This document shows, in pieces, positions 11,800-23,292 of a DNA stretch of 64,000 nucleotides. How positions within the stretch are numbered: position 1 is the stretch's first letter; each line of letters begins with the position of its first letter. This DNA is from Plumapathes pennacea (taxonomy: Eukaryota > Cnidaria > Anthozoa > Antipatharia > Myriopathidae), in contig OZ038470.1 in assembly GCA_964036295.1 (NCBI GenBank), positions 15,071,578 to 15,135,577 on the forward strand. The letters are read 5' to 3'. The notes under the pieces are model-generated. The model made no database searches. It had not been told where the DNA came from and saw only the letters and a program-made list of their open reading frames with translations. The position numbers and the translations under genes were made by a program.

Positions 11800-11965
11800 A
11801 TTTCACTGCCAAGAGTGATTAACTTTAATCCTTCTCCTTCATTTTCTTACCAGAGCAGTATATCATATAATATGCGGAACTTGGCTTTTGATAGCTTTCT
11901 TTGTAAACTGATTTCTATTTTTATCAGTTCCTACTGCATCATCTTTACAGTTCTTCTTAAAAAAG
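11800..11965 (+). repeat. Dispersed repeat family R1, copy 3
   Basis: This is a more diverged copy: CACTGCCAAGAGTGATTAAC, TCTCCTTCATTTTCTTACCAG, AACTTGGCTTTTGATAG and CAGTTCTTCTTAAAA. The last block matches the 3' end of copy 1. Confidence 0.55.
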
Positions 11966-12131
11966 ACTTGTCAGTTACATTTTGAACTCGAAATTGTAAG
12001 ACCTTTTTATTGTTCAAAGTTTTTGTACAAACACGCAAAAAGATGATGTTTTTATTTTTATTGCTCATACGGCTTCGATGACACTAGTACCGTAGTTGAC
12101 TTGTGGTTGCTTATAAACTATCTGCGCGACT

Positions 12132-12316
12132 TTAGGCATTGCAGGTATTCTGACATTCACGCATTGAGCGAAAGTTGTTGGCGTTCCCGCTGCAGCCTCC
12201 GTAGGTGAATTGCTCACATCTCTGTGTACGTGTGTTGAAAAAATAGCGTAGGAAGCTTCCTCTGCATGGGCCTGTCTTTTTCGGCAATAAGCACTTCTTA
12301 GGGTGCACACTTTGTG
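12132..12316 (-). CDS. Kunitz domain exon K5, terminal (P1 = Arg)
   Basis: The acceptor is TTTTTTACAG|CACAAA. The correct frame reads CLLPKKTGPCRGSFLRYFF, TYGGCSGNANNFRSMREC, NTC and then TAA at 12132-12134. A longer open frame on the same strand (12065-12310) is out of phase with this domain and is not the product. P1 is Arg. K5 is one of two alternative terminal exons of the locus. Confidence 0.85.
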
Positions 12317-15300
12317 CTGTAAAAAAAAAGAGTGACTAGCATTTCACAACTATGTTTTCCAGTCCAAAGTAAAGTTTAAGTAAAACAACAGGAACAATTA
12401 TTTTCATATCATGGAAGCATTAGAAAGCAATAAGAAGCTCAAAAACTAAACACACACACAAAAAAGAAGCAATTTAAACGTAACACATAGCCAGAAATTA
12501 CGTACAGTCAGCGGTCTATATCGCGGGCGCTAAAAATATTACTGAATCTGCTCGATGCGGCTTCAAATACTCTCATTGTAGCTTACATGTCATTTATAAA
12601 TGTTTAAAATCTTTAAATAATGCAACATATCAAGAGTAAAACCAGTAGAAGCACTAGATCGATATTTCGAAAAAATCGACAAATGCATAATAGAGAAATG
12701 TATGGAGTCGGACCGTTGGGGACTGAGAAACACAGTTACAGTATATTGACGCTACTTGAAGTACACAATGGAGAAAACACTGATAAGTCAAAAAATGGCG
12801 AGAAAGAACTATGTGGTCGATTATGGCTTCGGAATGGCGCCATATTGAGTCATCGAAGCCTCGAAATGGCCAGTCTTCAATTGAAAAAGGCACAAGTTTT
12901 CTTGATACTGGACATATCACCGATCGAATGAATAGCTGTGCAAAGTTCTATCGCAAACGTGGCAAACGTGCAGGAAAGTCAGGAGTGGGTGTAGGTAAGC
13001 CTTCCTAAAGGCCAATATGGCGTTTTCTGTGTATATTTCTGCGATTCTAAAATCGAAAGGGCACCGGTTAAACGTGTTTATTTTGAAGGTAGTTTTTGAT
13101 CCGCTCATACAGGACGTACCTCTGGTGATTCTCTAAAAATTACACTACGACCATATGACCACCTACCAGTGCATTTGCTGCGACATTTGTCGATTGACTC
13201 AAAGTTGTTGGCATTTCCTTTGCATCCTCCATAGATAAAAGTTTCACATTTCCCTGCCGATTTGTTGTAAAAGAAGCGACGAAATGCACCTCTGCAAGGA
13301 CCTGGCTTCTTTGGTAACAGGCAGACACCTGACTCAGCACCTTCGCCTGAAAAATAGAGCAATCCTTGCATTATTTGCGATGTTGCATTACAGCTTGGAT
13401 TGGTTAAGACTAATAAATAAAATTACCAAATTTCAGTTAGATTCATTAGAGCCTGTAAAATTTCCTTTTAGCATCAGGCTATTTAAAGTTTCAGTCTACT
13501 GGGATAATTAAAAATAGCTGTTTCATTGTCTTGCCGTGGCTATCTATAAAATAACTTGGATGATTACCTTCTATATTTTGCATATGTTATGCTACACCTT
13601 CGGATTAGCATGGTTAAGATCATTATTGGCCAATTTAGGAACAAAAGGAAAAGGGTGGCCTTTTATTGCTGCTTTGGGTTTTGGGTTTCTAAAGGGAATA
13701 GCATGTCATTGTGTCCAGTCATATACTAAATTACTTTAATTGTTTCTGGTAAGCTGGAAAATGTTTGTGGTTGTTACTTGGTTTTAATGTTCAAAGATTG
13801 TCTGAAAACTGAACCATTCCTTCCAAATCATCAATATGTCCAATGGTCAATATTTCAACTATGCTAAAAGTGGCTTATTGTTTTATTATAGGGTATAATT
13901 ACTTGGTTTTTCAGCTTGCACATAAGGTTGACAGGTAGCTTCACATTTCTTTATGGAGTCAAAGTTGTTGGCATTCCCACGGCATCCTCCATATATGAAT
14001 CGCTTGCATTTTCCTGAAATTACGTCGTAGAAATAGCGAATTATGCTGCCCCTGCATGGACCAGGCTCCACTGCTAAGGAACAGACATGAGGGTCGGACT
14101 GTTGACCTTAAGAAAAAATAGAATTGACCATCATGTTATTAAATTCCCACAAATTGCACATATTGTGACATAATTTAATCCTGGATAAAATCCTCCATAT
14201 TATAATTTGCATTTTTGTGATCATCTCCAGGTACTACAAAGAGGTTATTACACGGGAAGGAGTGCAATGCGGCAGAGTATTTTTATGAGTCGGTTTTATT
14301 TTTTTGAGCCTGCTTCAGGTAATGTCTTCCAGTCTGCATGTATAATACATTGGGGGCATTCAATCCTCAAAGGTGCCATTTCTTTTTTTGATTTATACTT
14401 CGAAGTGTTCATATAGCATTCAAGCATAAGTTCTTATACAATATTGATGGAATATATTTCTGACTGTATAGATTTAAACACCAGTTTCCTATTAGAAAAA
14501 AGAGCACATTATTGTAAACAAAAATGTTACTCACAAGGGCAGTGTTGGTAGCATTGTTGAATGCTGTCAAAATTGTTATAGTTTCCTCCACAACCTCCGT
14601 AGTAGAATCTTTCACATTGTCCGGATTGTGCATTGTAAAAATACCTTAGTATACGAGCTTTGCATGGGCCGACGGCTTTGGGTAATTCACAAATGGAGTG
14701 GGAATCTAGGAAAATAAAGTAACACCAAGAGATCAGCGTCAGTAGTAGTAGAAGGAACTTTACAGTCAAATTAAAAGTAATAAATATTAATTCTTTTGCA
14801 ATTTTTTTGCAAAATTATCAAAAAATCTCCACCATAAGTAACTGACCTTGGCAAGAAGCCTGACATTCCTCCAGTGAGGCAAAGTTGTTTCCATTTCCAC
14901 GACAACCACCATAGATAAACATTTTGCATGCACCCTGATTGGCATCAAAGTAGTATCGTGGATAATATGCCAAGCATGGTCCAGGATCCTTAGGCAGTCT
15001 GCACATCAAGTTACTCTGGGAACAGGGTCGACTGACTCCTTGACCTGCAAAAAGTTTCAGTAAATTTCTTTTGCTTACAAACAATACTTGCTGCGTGTAA
15101 AATTGGAACAGCGTAGTCATATTTCATTCCATGATAACAATAATCGTTATTCAGGAAGCCAACATCACATACTTTAAAGGAGGAATTACATGTGATAAAT
15201 CTCTGCTGCAAAATTGAGTTGAATACGAAGTCCAGGCTCGTTTTGAACAGACAAAATCAATTTAAACTGTTCTTCTTAGTTTTAGTACCCGTTTAGTTCA

Positions 15301-15722
15301 TACCACATTCTAGCAAAATGTGTCCCTAATGCGCTCATACATCGGCTACTTGGCCCATTTTTCACTGAATTCACTCGGCCCATTTCGACCTTGATTTTCG
15401 GTCAACATGTTAAACAGCACTTTTGAGAATCGTTTCTGAATTCTTGATTCAAAATAAACGATTTGTGCTTTTCTTTTTGCATTTCTTACCGTTTTAAGTT
15501 GTCAGTGGGTTGAAGCCTGAGCTGTCACGATTTTGGTAATTTAGATAACTTTTCTAATTGCTACCAAAAGGGGTAGTTTAGTTTGTTTTTCGTCTTTTAT
15601 AGTAAAAGGTTATATGACGAAAGATAGTTCAGCTAAGTGTGCAATAATACAATATTGTACTGCTTACCCAAAGATCCGGTGACTGAAGGTAATAAAAAGA
15701 ATGATACCAATAATGAAGTCAT
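12132..15722 (-). CDS. Multi-Kunitz secreted protease-inhibitor locus (one signal exon, five Kunitz exons)
   Basis: I assembled this from splice sites. The signal exon is 15668-15722 (MTSLLVSFFLLPSVTG...), followed by Kunitz exons K1 14847-15044, K2 14535-14705, K3 13886-14106 (with stop), K4 13167-13346 and K5 12132-12316 (with stop). Every junction is phase 1, so any skipping keeps the frame. One product is signal-K1-K2-K3 (about 214 aa); another is signal-K1-K2-K4-K5 (about 262 aa). Each domain has the six-cysteine BPTI/Kunitz pattern with PGPC-type P1 loops and a YGGC motif. Kunitz proteins inhibit serine proteases outside the cell; in cnidarians some act in skeletal matrix and some as venom ion-channel blockers. 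K4-K5 could belong to a separate gene, but I found no second signal exon between K3 and K4. Confidence 0.75.
13167..13346 (-). CDS. Kunitz domain exon K4 (P1 = Arg)
   Basis: The exon is 180 bp, phase 1-1, acceptor TTTTTCAG|GCGAAG and donor ACTG|GTAGGT. The domain runs CLLPKKPGPCRGAFRRFFY, IYGGCKGNANNFESIDKC, KC. P1 is Arg, so it is trypsin-like. Closest relatives in the window are K3 and K5. Confidence 0.85.
13886..14106 (-). CDS. Kunitz domain exon K3, terminal (P1 = Arg)
   Basis: The acceptor is TTCTTAAG|GTCAAC. The Kunitz pattern runs CSLAVEPGPCRGSIIRYFY, IYGGCRGNANNFDSIKKC, ATC, and is followed by a 14-residue tail and a TAA stop at 13886-13888. No good donor lies in the tail, so this is a terminal exon. 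K4 and K5 lie downstream of its stop and would need this exon to be skipped. Confidence 0.8.
14535..14705 (-). CDS. Kunitz domain exon K2 (P1 = Lys)
   Basis: The exon is 171 bp, phase 1-1, acceptor TTTTCCTAG|ATTCCC and donor CCTT|GTGAGT. It carries CELPKAVGPCKARILRYFY and FYYGGCGGNYNNF and ends CYQHCPC. An extra Cys is made across the junction with the next exon. P1 is Lys, the classical trypsin-type residue. Confidence 0.85.
14847..15044 (-). CDS. Kunitz domain exon K1 (P1 = Leu)
   Basis: The exon is 198 bp, phase 1-1, acceptor TTTTTGCAG|GTCAAG and donor CAAG|GTCAGT. All six Kunitz cysteines are present (CRLPKDPGPC, then YGGCRGNGNNF, then CQASC), plus one extra upstream Cys in SRPCSQ. The P1 residue after the second cysteine is Leu. 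That points to chymotrypsin- or elastase-like targets, or to a non-inhibitory role. Confidence 0.85.
15668..15722 (-). CDS. Kunitz locus exon 1, signal peptide
   Basis: ATG at 15722-15720 opens an 18-codon hydrophobic leader (SLLVSFFLLPSVTG core). The exon ends TTTGG|GTAAGC, in phase 1. The length, hydrophobicity and phase fit the Kunitz exons downstream on the minus strand. Confidence 0.7.
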
Positions 15723-17369
15723 TCTGTACGACTTATTCACGGCGCTCAGAACTTTCTGTATGTATGGCCAAGTTCAGATATGCATCCAACCTTTACAGTG
15801 CCAGTTATTTTATAGTCGAATAGAGAGAGGGATATCGTGTCAGAAATAAACGCGAAGGATTTCTGTCTTGGTCACCACGAGCCAATCATATTCTGTTCTT
15901 GTGGCAGCCACTTAAGTTATATAGAGTCCGAATGAATATATTCAATTCTAAAAAGAAATATTGCTTAAGGGAGCCGTGAGCCATTTAGAGGGCTTAAAGC
16001 TGCTGATACGAGCATCGTGTGATATCACTAGAACCTACGTACGTCCGCTAAAAGAAAGTGAACATTGCATTTAGAAGTTGATACAACAGCTCTGTGGCAA
16101 TTTAGTTTGTAACGTCTCTGTTTTTCAGCAACGAGACATTCTTTTTCGGTTGCTGTATACTTTAGATAGTTTCTTTTGTATGGTTAAAGTCATTAACGTT
16201 AGCTTGCGCGTCCCAAAGCTTTAATATGCTACTTTCCCTCTTGATAGAGGTAATATCGGATCTCCTGTAATAATAGGTGGTGCCACTACTCAAGAAGTTC
16301 TCGATTATTCTTGTCTGTGATTGGTTAAATAATGTGTACACAATGCGTTCAAAATGGATGACTTGCGTATCATGTCGTTTTATCACAATATTGGGCAGTC
16401 ACCTTCCCCTTCCCTTCTAAAAGAAGAAATGCGGGCAACCAAGGCCCGTTGTGTGTGCAATGTTCCATATTTATCTTTAACATTTTAGATAGCACGGTTG
16501 GGGGGGGGGGGGGGGGGGGGGGGGGGGAAGGGACAGGAGCTGATTAATAAGTGAGAGTCGCTCAAGATAGGTGTCCCACAATATTTTTCAAAGATTTGCA
16601 GATATATAGTGTTGAAAGTGTTTACATTTTGCTCCGGTATCTTTATTCAGGGATGAAACCACGAGCTTGGTTTTAACGAACTGACGCAAGTACGAATGCA
16701 AACATAAGCCAAAGAGATATTCGTCAGTGAAAACGGGCACAAATATAATCATCCCAAAAAAGGCCTTCTGAACAAACATACGTTCTGTGCTTATTTACGA
16801 AATTGTACGGCATAGATTGAATCAAAACATGATACAATTATTTCAAAGCATTATTTTTATTATAAAGCACAAGAAATTACAATTAAAAATAGTCATCAAA
16901 AATTAAAACAACTACTGTAAAAAAAAAAAAAAAAAAAATGAAAATTTACAGGTGACAGGCGAGGTATTTCTGGTCCTTTTGCCGTTCCGTCAGATGGCGG
17001 TTTCTCAGCCATCCCACGAAGCTGAATTCATAAGAAAGATTTGTATTAGTTGATTGTCAAATGATACTAAATGATTTAAAGTTTGGTGCCTTGTGTTATT
17101 TATCTAGTTTTCTATTATTTAATTCAACATGAAAAGCAAGTTGTACAAGCGATAAATATGAAAGCATGGTATATAAAAAATGTTTAAATTATGATGACTG
17201 GCTTATGGGAATCGATGAATTACGATGAAAGATAAAATGCACCCTCTGTTAAGAGCCACAAATATAAAGTAGCAAGAGACAAACATGTTTGTACGAGATT
17301 GTTACATTCATTTTGTTTCCAAATCCTCATCCTTTTTACTTATAACTTGCTGCACTTACATTTACCATA
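15723..17369. other. Intergenic stretch between the Kunitz and HGY genes
   Basis: It holds a 28-G tract (16500-16527) and a poly-A run (about 16919-16938). I see no exon. It should contain the Kunitz promoter and the 3' UTR of the minus-strand gene that ends at 17370. Confidence 0.5.
16500..16527 (+). repeat. Poly-G tract (28 G)
   Basis: This is the longest G homopolymer in the window, 28 consecutive G. Confidence 0.9.
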
Positions 17370-20300
17370 TCAATGCCTATGGTGATGCCCGTGTGATTTA
17401 CCATGATGGTATCCGTGCTTGTGACCGTGGTGGTATCCATGTTTGTAGCTTTTTCCATGATGATATCCCTTGTCATATCCGTGTTTGTATCCGTGATGGT
17501 AGCCAAGGTTGTAGTGATATCTGCTGTATTTCGCTAGCAAGGGGAAAATGAAAAGATTATGAGCCATGCCTTTAAAGCTGAAACGGTCAATTTTTGAAAA
17601 AAGTGTTTATCTTTACCATAGTATCCGGGGTCTTCGTCTTGAGCGACTTCTTGCTCACCTAATTAATAGAAAGAAACAGAATTTACGAATTACGCAAGTA
17701 GTCAAAGGGTAAACTTTCCCAGCCAGAATATCTTTCAATCTTTGTTTGATATCACTCAAATGTTCTTGTCATTATGAATTACAAAATATTATTTATTTGG
17801 GACTTAACAGTTACTATTTACCCTGGCTCGTGGTCTCGTCTGCGCTCTTTTCCAACTCATCATGACCTAAAAGAAGCATACGACAACACAATTATTTATT
17901 TTATTCAAGTACAATTATCAAATATGTTTATATATTAAACCTATTGATCTTTTCTTCCCAGCCTGCATTACTTTGGTCAATAAAAAATAATATAATACGA
18001 TGGGTTGAGTTACTTACGTTTACCATGGCCATATCCATGTGATCTGCCACGACGATATCCATGCTTGTATCCATGCTTGCGGCCGTGGTGGTATCCATGT
18101 TTGTAGCTTTTTCCATGATGATATCCCTTGTGGTATCCGTGTTTGTATCCGTGATGGTAGCCACGGTTGTAGTGATATCTGCTGTATTTCGCTGCCAAGG
18201 CCAAATTTAGAATATTATGAGCATTTTTTAAACAAAAATATACATTACGTTCATGTTTGAGGACGAAAAAGAATTTAGTTTACCATAATAACCGGGGTCT
18301 TCGTCTTCAACGGCCGTCTGCATACCTAAATATCAAAATCAGAAGTTAAGAGCTGCCGTTGTCAAAGTAAATGGAATAGTCCATTCCGTTGTTATATTAG
18401 TCAATATCAGTTATAATAATACATGATTAACATGTTTACTCAATCTCAATGAGAGGAAAATAACTGTGATTAGGCCGCTCCTTACCCTCATCCTTGCTTT
18501 CGTCTTCGGAATCCTTTACTTCATCATAATCTATAAGAGTTGTAAAATAGTCCTTTGAGTATAATTGTTTTTATTGTTTATCTCGATGTTTAAATTTCAC
18601 AATCTGAAATTTGGAGGAGGGCTGTGGGTGCACATTACAAAATTTATACTAGAATTACGTTCTCCTACATATACCTATTCTATAAAGTAAGATGAAAACC
18701 AAAAAAAAAAAAAAAAAAGAGGTTGCTGGCTGAATAAAACAGATACCTACATGCTTTACGATATCGGTAGCGGTATCCATGACGACGATATCCATACTTT
18801 CGACCATAGCCGTAACGCCCGTGCTTACGGTAATACTTAGGATAGTACTTAGGATAGTACTTAGGATAGTACTTAGAATAGTAGTGAGGGTCCTCGTCTT
18901 CAGCAACTTCCTGTTCCTGTTCATCTAAAATAAGATAAAGTATGTGTGTAATTTATTATAGTGCAACAAAACAGAAATTGTGTTTCAACTTGTCTACATG
19001 CTTGGAATGTTTACTCGGTCTAATTGAAAGAAAAACTATTGCAAACTATAAATTTAAGAATATTTTAGATAAGAACTTTTTTCCTGTGTGAAAACTAAAA
19101 GATGATGATTTGCTTTATAGAAAGTACTGATTGGATTCAAAACGTGGGTATTTTTTTCTTTTTAATTTGTCCTCAAACAATACACTAAGCAAGTCAAATC
19201 AGAGCCGCTCCTTACCCTCATTCTCGCTTTCGTCTGCAGATTTCTTCAATTCATCATAATCTATTTAAAAAATGCAATATATGAAATAGGTCTTTTACTA
19301 TTCGTTGTATTGTTTGTTTTGATGTTTTACAGTGAATAACTTCTACATATTTCGTCAACATGAAAATAGGAACGTGAAAGCACGAGACTGGGGAAAGGTT
19401 GTGTGTACGTGCCGTTGGGGGGGGGGGGGGGGTTGGAGGGGAATTGCATATTTTTGTACTAACAAAATTTGTAGTACAACACTGCTTCTCTTTGTTAAAG
19501 TGATATAAAGTGAAATAAAAACGGTCTGTTGCCTGGTGTAAATAAAATTAACAAAGTACTTACATGCTTTACGGTAACCGGCGCGGTATCCATGACGATA
19601 TCCATACTTTCGACCATAGCCATAACTCCGGTACTTAGGATAGTACTTAGAATAGTAGTGAGGGTCCTCGTCTTCAGCAACTTCCAGCTCTTGTTCGTCT
19701 AAAATAAGATAAAATACGTGTGAAATTAAAGGTAATGGTTACTTCAAATTGCAACACAAAGCCACTACAAGACAACTTGCAGAGGAAAGAGTGCATGTCA
19801 TATAATTCAAAAGGTTTAAGTTCCTCTACAAACGTCAACGTTTTATAGTTCAGTCCGCGATTTACATTTGCTCACCTTGCAGTTCATTGGCTTCTGGTTC
19901 ATCGTCTGTAAAAGAAATTACTGGTCAGATAAAGTGCCATGTTTCCTCTTTATTGCATATTTCTTGTAGCAAAAGAAGATAAACTAAGACATTAGTTATT
20001 ATTTTTCCAGAAATCAAATTGACATTAATAGGGGTCGGACGTGTCAATGATATTTCGCTGTTGGCCTTTCAATTCATTAAAACTATTGCTTTACTTCTAT
20101 TCTATCAGGTCATTGTAATGTTGAAACAATTTTTTCCACTCAAACTAACAAACCTCTAAGTAATCTTGTTATTACAAGAATACTTAGACATTTATCTCAC
20201 TGCACTGACAACAGTTGCTTGTGTAAGCTTGAAAATTGTACCCTGAATAAAGTTATATCTATATAAAGATAAAAACTCCACGTACGTTTGAGTCCGTGCT

Positions 20301-21006
20301 GGTAACCATGGTGATATCCATGGCGCTTTCCGTGATGATATCCCTTTCCATAGCTACGTCCATTATGGTAACCTTTGCGATAGCCGTGAAGGTATCCCTT
20401 GGCATAACCATAACCGTGTCTTTTGTATTTGTAGTATTTGTAGTAGTATTTATGCCAGTGAGGATCTTCAGCAACTTGTTGCTCTTCTGCAGAAATATAA
20501 ATGATAATATTATTTGGAATGCTAAATAAATTAAGACTACATAATTAGATATAGAGGAAATAATTTGATAATATCGAGGAAGTATACGGATTTTTAGCTG
20601 TTTTTAGAGTGGAATTGATTAATACCCGAACGATATTACTGTATTATGGAAATTTGCTGCTTCTTGGTGAAAGAAACAGCCTTTCTAAACGGCCCTAAAC
20701 ATATTCGGTACCTTGTTCACTGCTGCTATCTGCCAATGTAGCATCCGAATCTGCAAAAAAATCAAGGACTACATTAAAATGAAGTAACTAAAAGTATGTA
20801 ATTTAGTGTCTAGCCGCAAGGGCTGCACTAATAGGAGAGAATAGTGGTGTAATCTGATTTAGCGCTTAAAATATCTTAACAGAATGATGTACTGTACCTT
20901 CCTCTGCTGGTGCTACTTCCACTTCTGATTCGTCCTCCTGTAAGGGAGCAGCGAATGTGGCGGCGAATGTGGCCAACAGCAAGACAACTAAGATCCACAG
21001 CTTCAT
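17370..21006 (-). CDS. Secreted His/Tyr/Gly-rich modular protein, 13 exons, about 414 aa
   Basis: Exons assembled from splice sites: 20898-21006, 20712-20750, 20286-20486, 19876-19905, 19564-19698, 19216-19260, 18751-18924, 18486-18530, 18284-18325, 18018-18191, 17822-17866, 17617-17658, 17370-17533 (TGA). Total 1245 bp with no frame break. Exon 1 is a clear signal peptide (MKLWILVVLLLATFAATFA) followed by an acidic start. All 12 introns are phase 1, so every internal exon is a symmetric cassette. Cationic modules (exons 3, 5, 7, 10, 13), built from HGY, KGYHHG and KYYPKY motifs, alternate with short acidic exons (DELKKSADESE, EDEDPGYYG). Exons 5-6 duplicate 7-8, and 9-11 duplicate 12-13. I recognise no named family. 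The layout suggests a structural or metal-binding secreted protein, or a precursor that is cut into peptides. Confidence 0.8.
19417..19432 (+). repeat. Poly-G tract (16 G)
   Basis: This 16-G run lies in the intron between exons 5 and 6 of the HGY gene. Confidence 0.9.
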
Positions 21007-21064
21007 GGTTGCTCTAAGACGTTGGGCGTCGGAGACCGAGTGGTGAGTGACGAATTTTCTGCTG

Positions 21065-21072
21065 CTTTTATA
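21065..21072 (-). promoter_or_regulatory. TATA box of the HGY gene
   Basis: TATAAAAG on the minus strand lies about 60 bases upstream of the ATG at 21006. This leaves a short 5' UTR of about 30 bases if transcription starts at the usual distance. A strong TATA box suits a highly expressed secretory-cell gene. Confidence 0.6.
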
Positions 21073-23237
21073 CTTTTGCACCGTGCAATGGAATGTCTTC
21101 AGCTCTTATTAGTATTGGAGTAAAGATAGCAATCTATTATTCTATATTGGAGGTGTATAAATTATGCACGTTGAATTTCCCTTTTTTTCTCTTCTTTGGG
21201 AACCTGGGTGTGTTATGATATTGCCGCAGGGGAAAATCCAGGGCTTTCTTCACATACTGTAAACATAAAGCACTCTTTGTATTGTTCAGCCAGCGTAAGA
21301 GACTCTCGTAAACTAGAATATTGTGTGTGATTTGAGTGGGGATTTTAAGAGGTTGAAATGGGAAGAACAAGAACTGCTTTCAACTCCTCGGGTTTTCAAC
21401 TCCTCAGAATTCATTTGTGACGAGCTGTTAAGTTTGCACTTCTGTTACTGAATGTTTTTTTGATACATCATTCACCTTATTCATGAATGCTAAATGTATA
21501 GAAATATTTGAACATAGGAACTACATTTCTAACTTGCAAAGATTGGAACTGACGTGTGATATATTAAGTTAGCTTTGTATTTATTTTTCTACTGAAAAAT
21601 GTATAAAAATATATGCATTACCTTTATCATACGTTGAATATTATTTTATGCGAGAGACAAAGAGGCTACAGGTGCAGTGGTTAAACTTAAAAAAAAAGAA
21701 AAAACATTTGTGAAATTGACGCTGCGGTTAGACTGTTTGGTGAAATATACCGCTCAGACAAAAATCGTCAAGTACTGCACGAGTATTAATCTGGGAATTA
21801 AGCACGGGCAAACGATATAAAAGAACATACTTCTATTATAATTTGAAAATGTTTGAGTACCACTCAGAGGAGACAAAGAACCACAGAATAACTTCATCAT
21901 CCAATCTCATTTCCGATCTCAGTTTGGGGAGATTTTCAATACCTGTTTAAATTGTGAATTTCTCCATGTAACGTTTGATTTACAAACGGCGATGGTGAGT
22001 GATATATATTTTTGGCTTGAACTCTAAAAATTCAACTGAACCACCTAATATCCTTATGTGCCTCCGAATGGACGTCCCTATTTGATGTGACCTGGCAGTC
22101 AAGAAGCACAGAGTTTACTCTAGTTCACTGATCGAACTCAAATATAATCCGGCCCGATTTGGGCGATTGGCATTCACAATTACTTGCTGTAATAAGCTGT
22201 GGGATTTCCCACTGACCGCAAGCAGACCCTATGGCCGCAGTTAAAGTACTGCCTACGTAATAACCTTTTGTGGTCAGATAATGAAAATAACCGCGCACAG
22301 TGATATCGCAGGGGGATATCGGTGCATTTTTCTAAATGAAAGATATATGCTTGAAATCATGGAGCAATAGGTCATAGAATAAATGTTTGTTTCAGTCTGT
22401 GTAAGTCTAGGCTGGGATTTGGGGGCCGATTTTGCACAATCTACGGATCATAAGAATTTGCACAAAAACTTGCAAGCTGAAAGAGTTTGTTCGTATATTG
22501 CATGAGGAACATCCAGATTAGATGCTAGATTATCATGAGACTTTTGCGGTTTTTGTACAGACGAAAAATACAATTTAAGAATGCTTGCTCGTTGTATCTA
22601 TCCTGGCAACTAATATGGGCCTCGTTTATTTGATTGCACAAAAATAGTTGTGCAACACACAGAACGCGGAAAAGAAGATCGAGAAATGACTGTTTATTAG
22701 TTGACTATAACATAGTTAGCTTCGTCACTCAAACTTATTATATAATGAAGAGTCACGAATGCTACACTTCAATATGTGTATAAGCACTCTGCACTGCTGA
22801 TTCAGGGCAAGACGGAATAATCATCAAGATATCGGGTGCATGCATGGTGCTGCAGCTGTTAGATTTCCCACGCTGACCTCAGTTATTTAATGCAACTTTG
22901 CAAGTGTCTCTGTATCAACAAAGGAAAATATGTTCACTACCCAGACGCTCCAAGTGTACCCAGTTAAAAACTCAGTACATTTTAGCTGTCAGTTCACAAT
23001 GCATTTCTTTTAGTAATTGAAGCACGATGAAGAAACGAGACAGTGAAAAGGCACACCACACATAAAACGTGTTATTTACAAGATTTACAAACATAATTTA
23101 ATTCTGTCCGCTGATAGTAATAGGTCATCCGGTTTTGATGATATAAAATAAGTTTTATAGTTTGGTTTACTCCGGAGAAAAAAAAATTGTAAGTCCAATT
23201 CATAAAGAATTATGGTTACTTTCCAGCTTGCCAGCTG

Positions 23238-23292
23238 AACTCAACTCAACTCATTTCAACTCAATTCAACTCAACTCAGCTCAATTCAGCTA
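23238..23292 (+). repeat. Microsatellite (AACTC/AATTC)n
   Basis: Imperfect 5-bp units AACTC, AATTC and AGCTC run for about 55 bases. Confidence 0.8.

Noticed and set aside
12065-12310. 81-codon minus-strand frame over the K5 exon
   Set aside because: It is out of phase with the clear six-cysteine Kunitz reading and with the phase-1 acceptor.
13536-13739. 67-codon hydrophobic + strand frame
   Set aside because: It is antisense within the Kunitz locus and has no recognisable domain.
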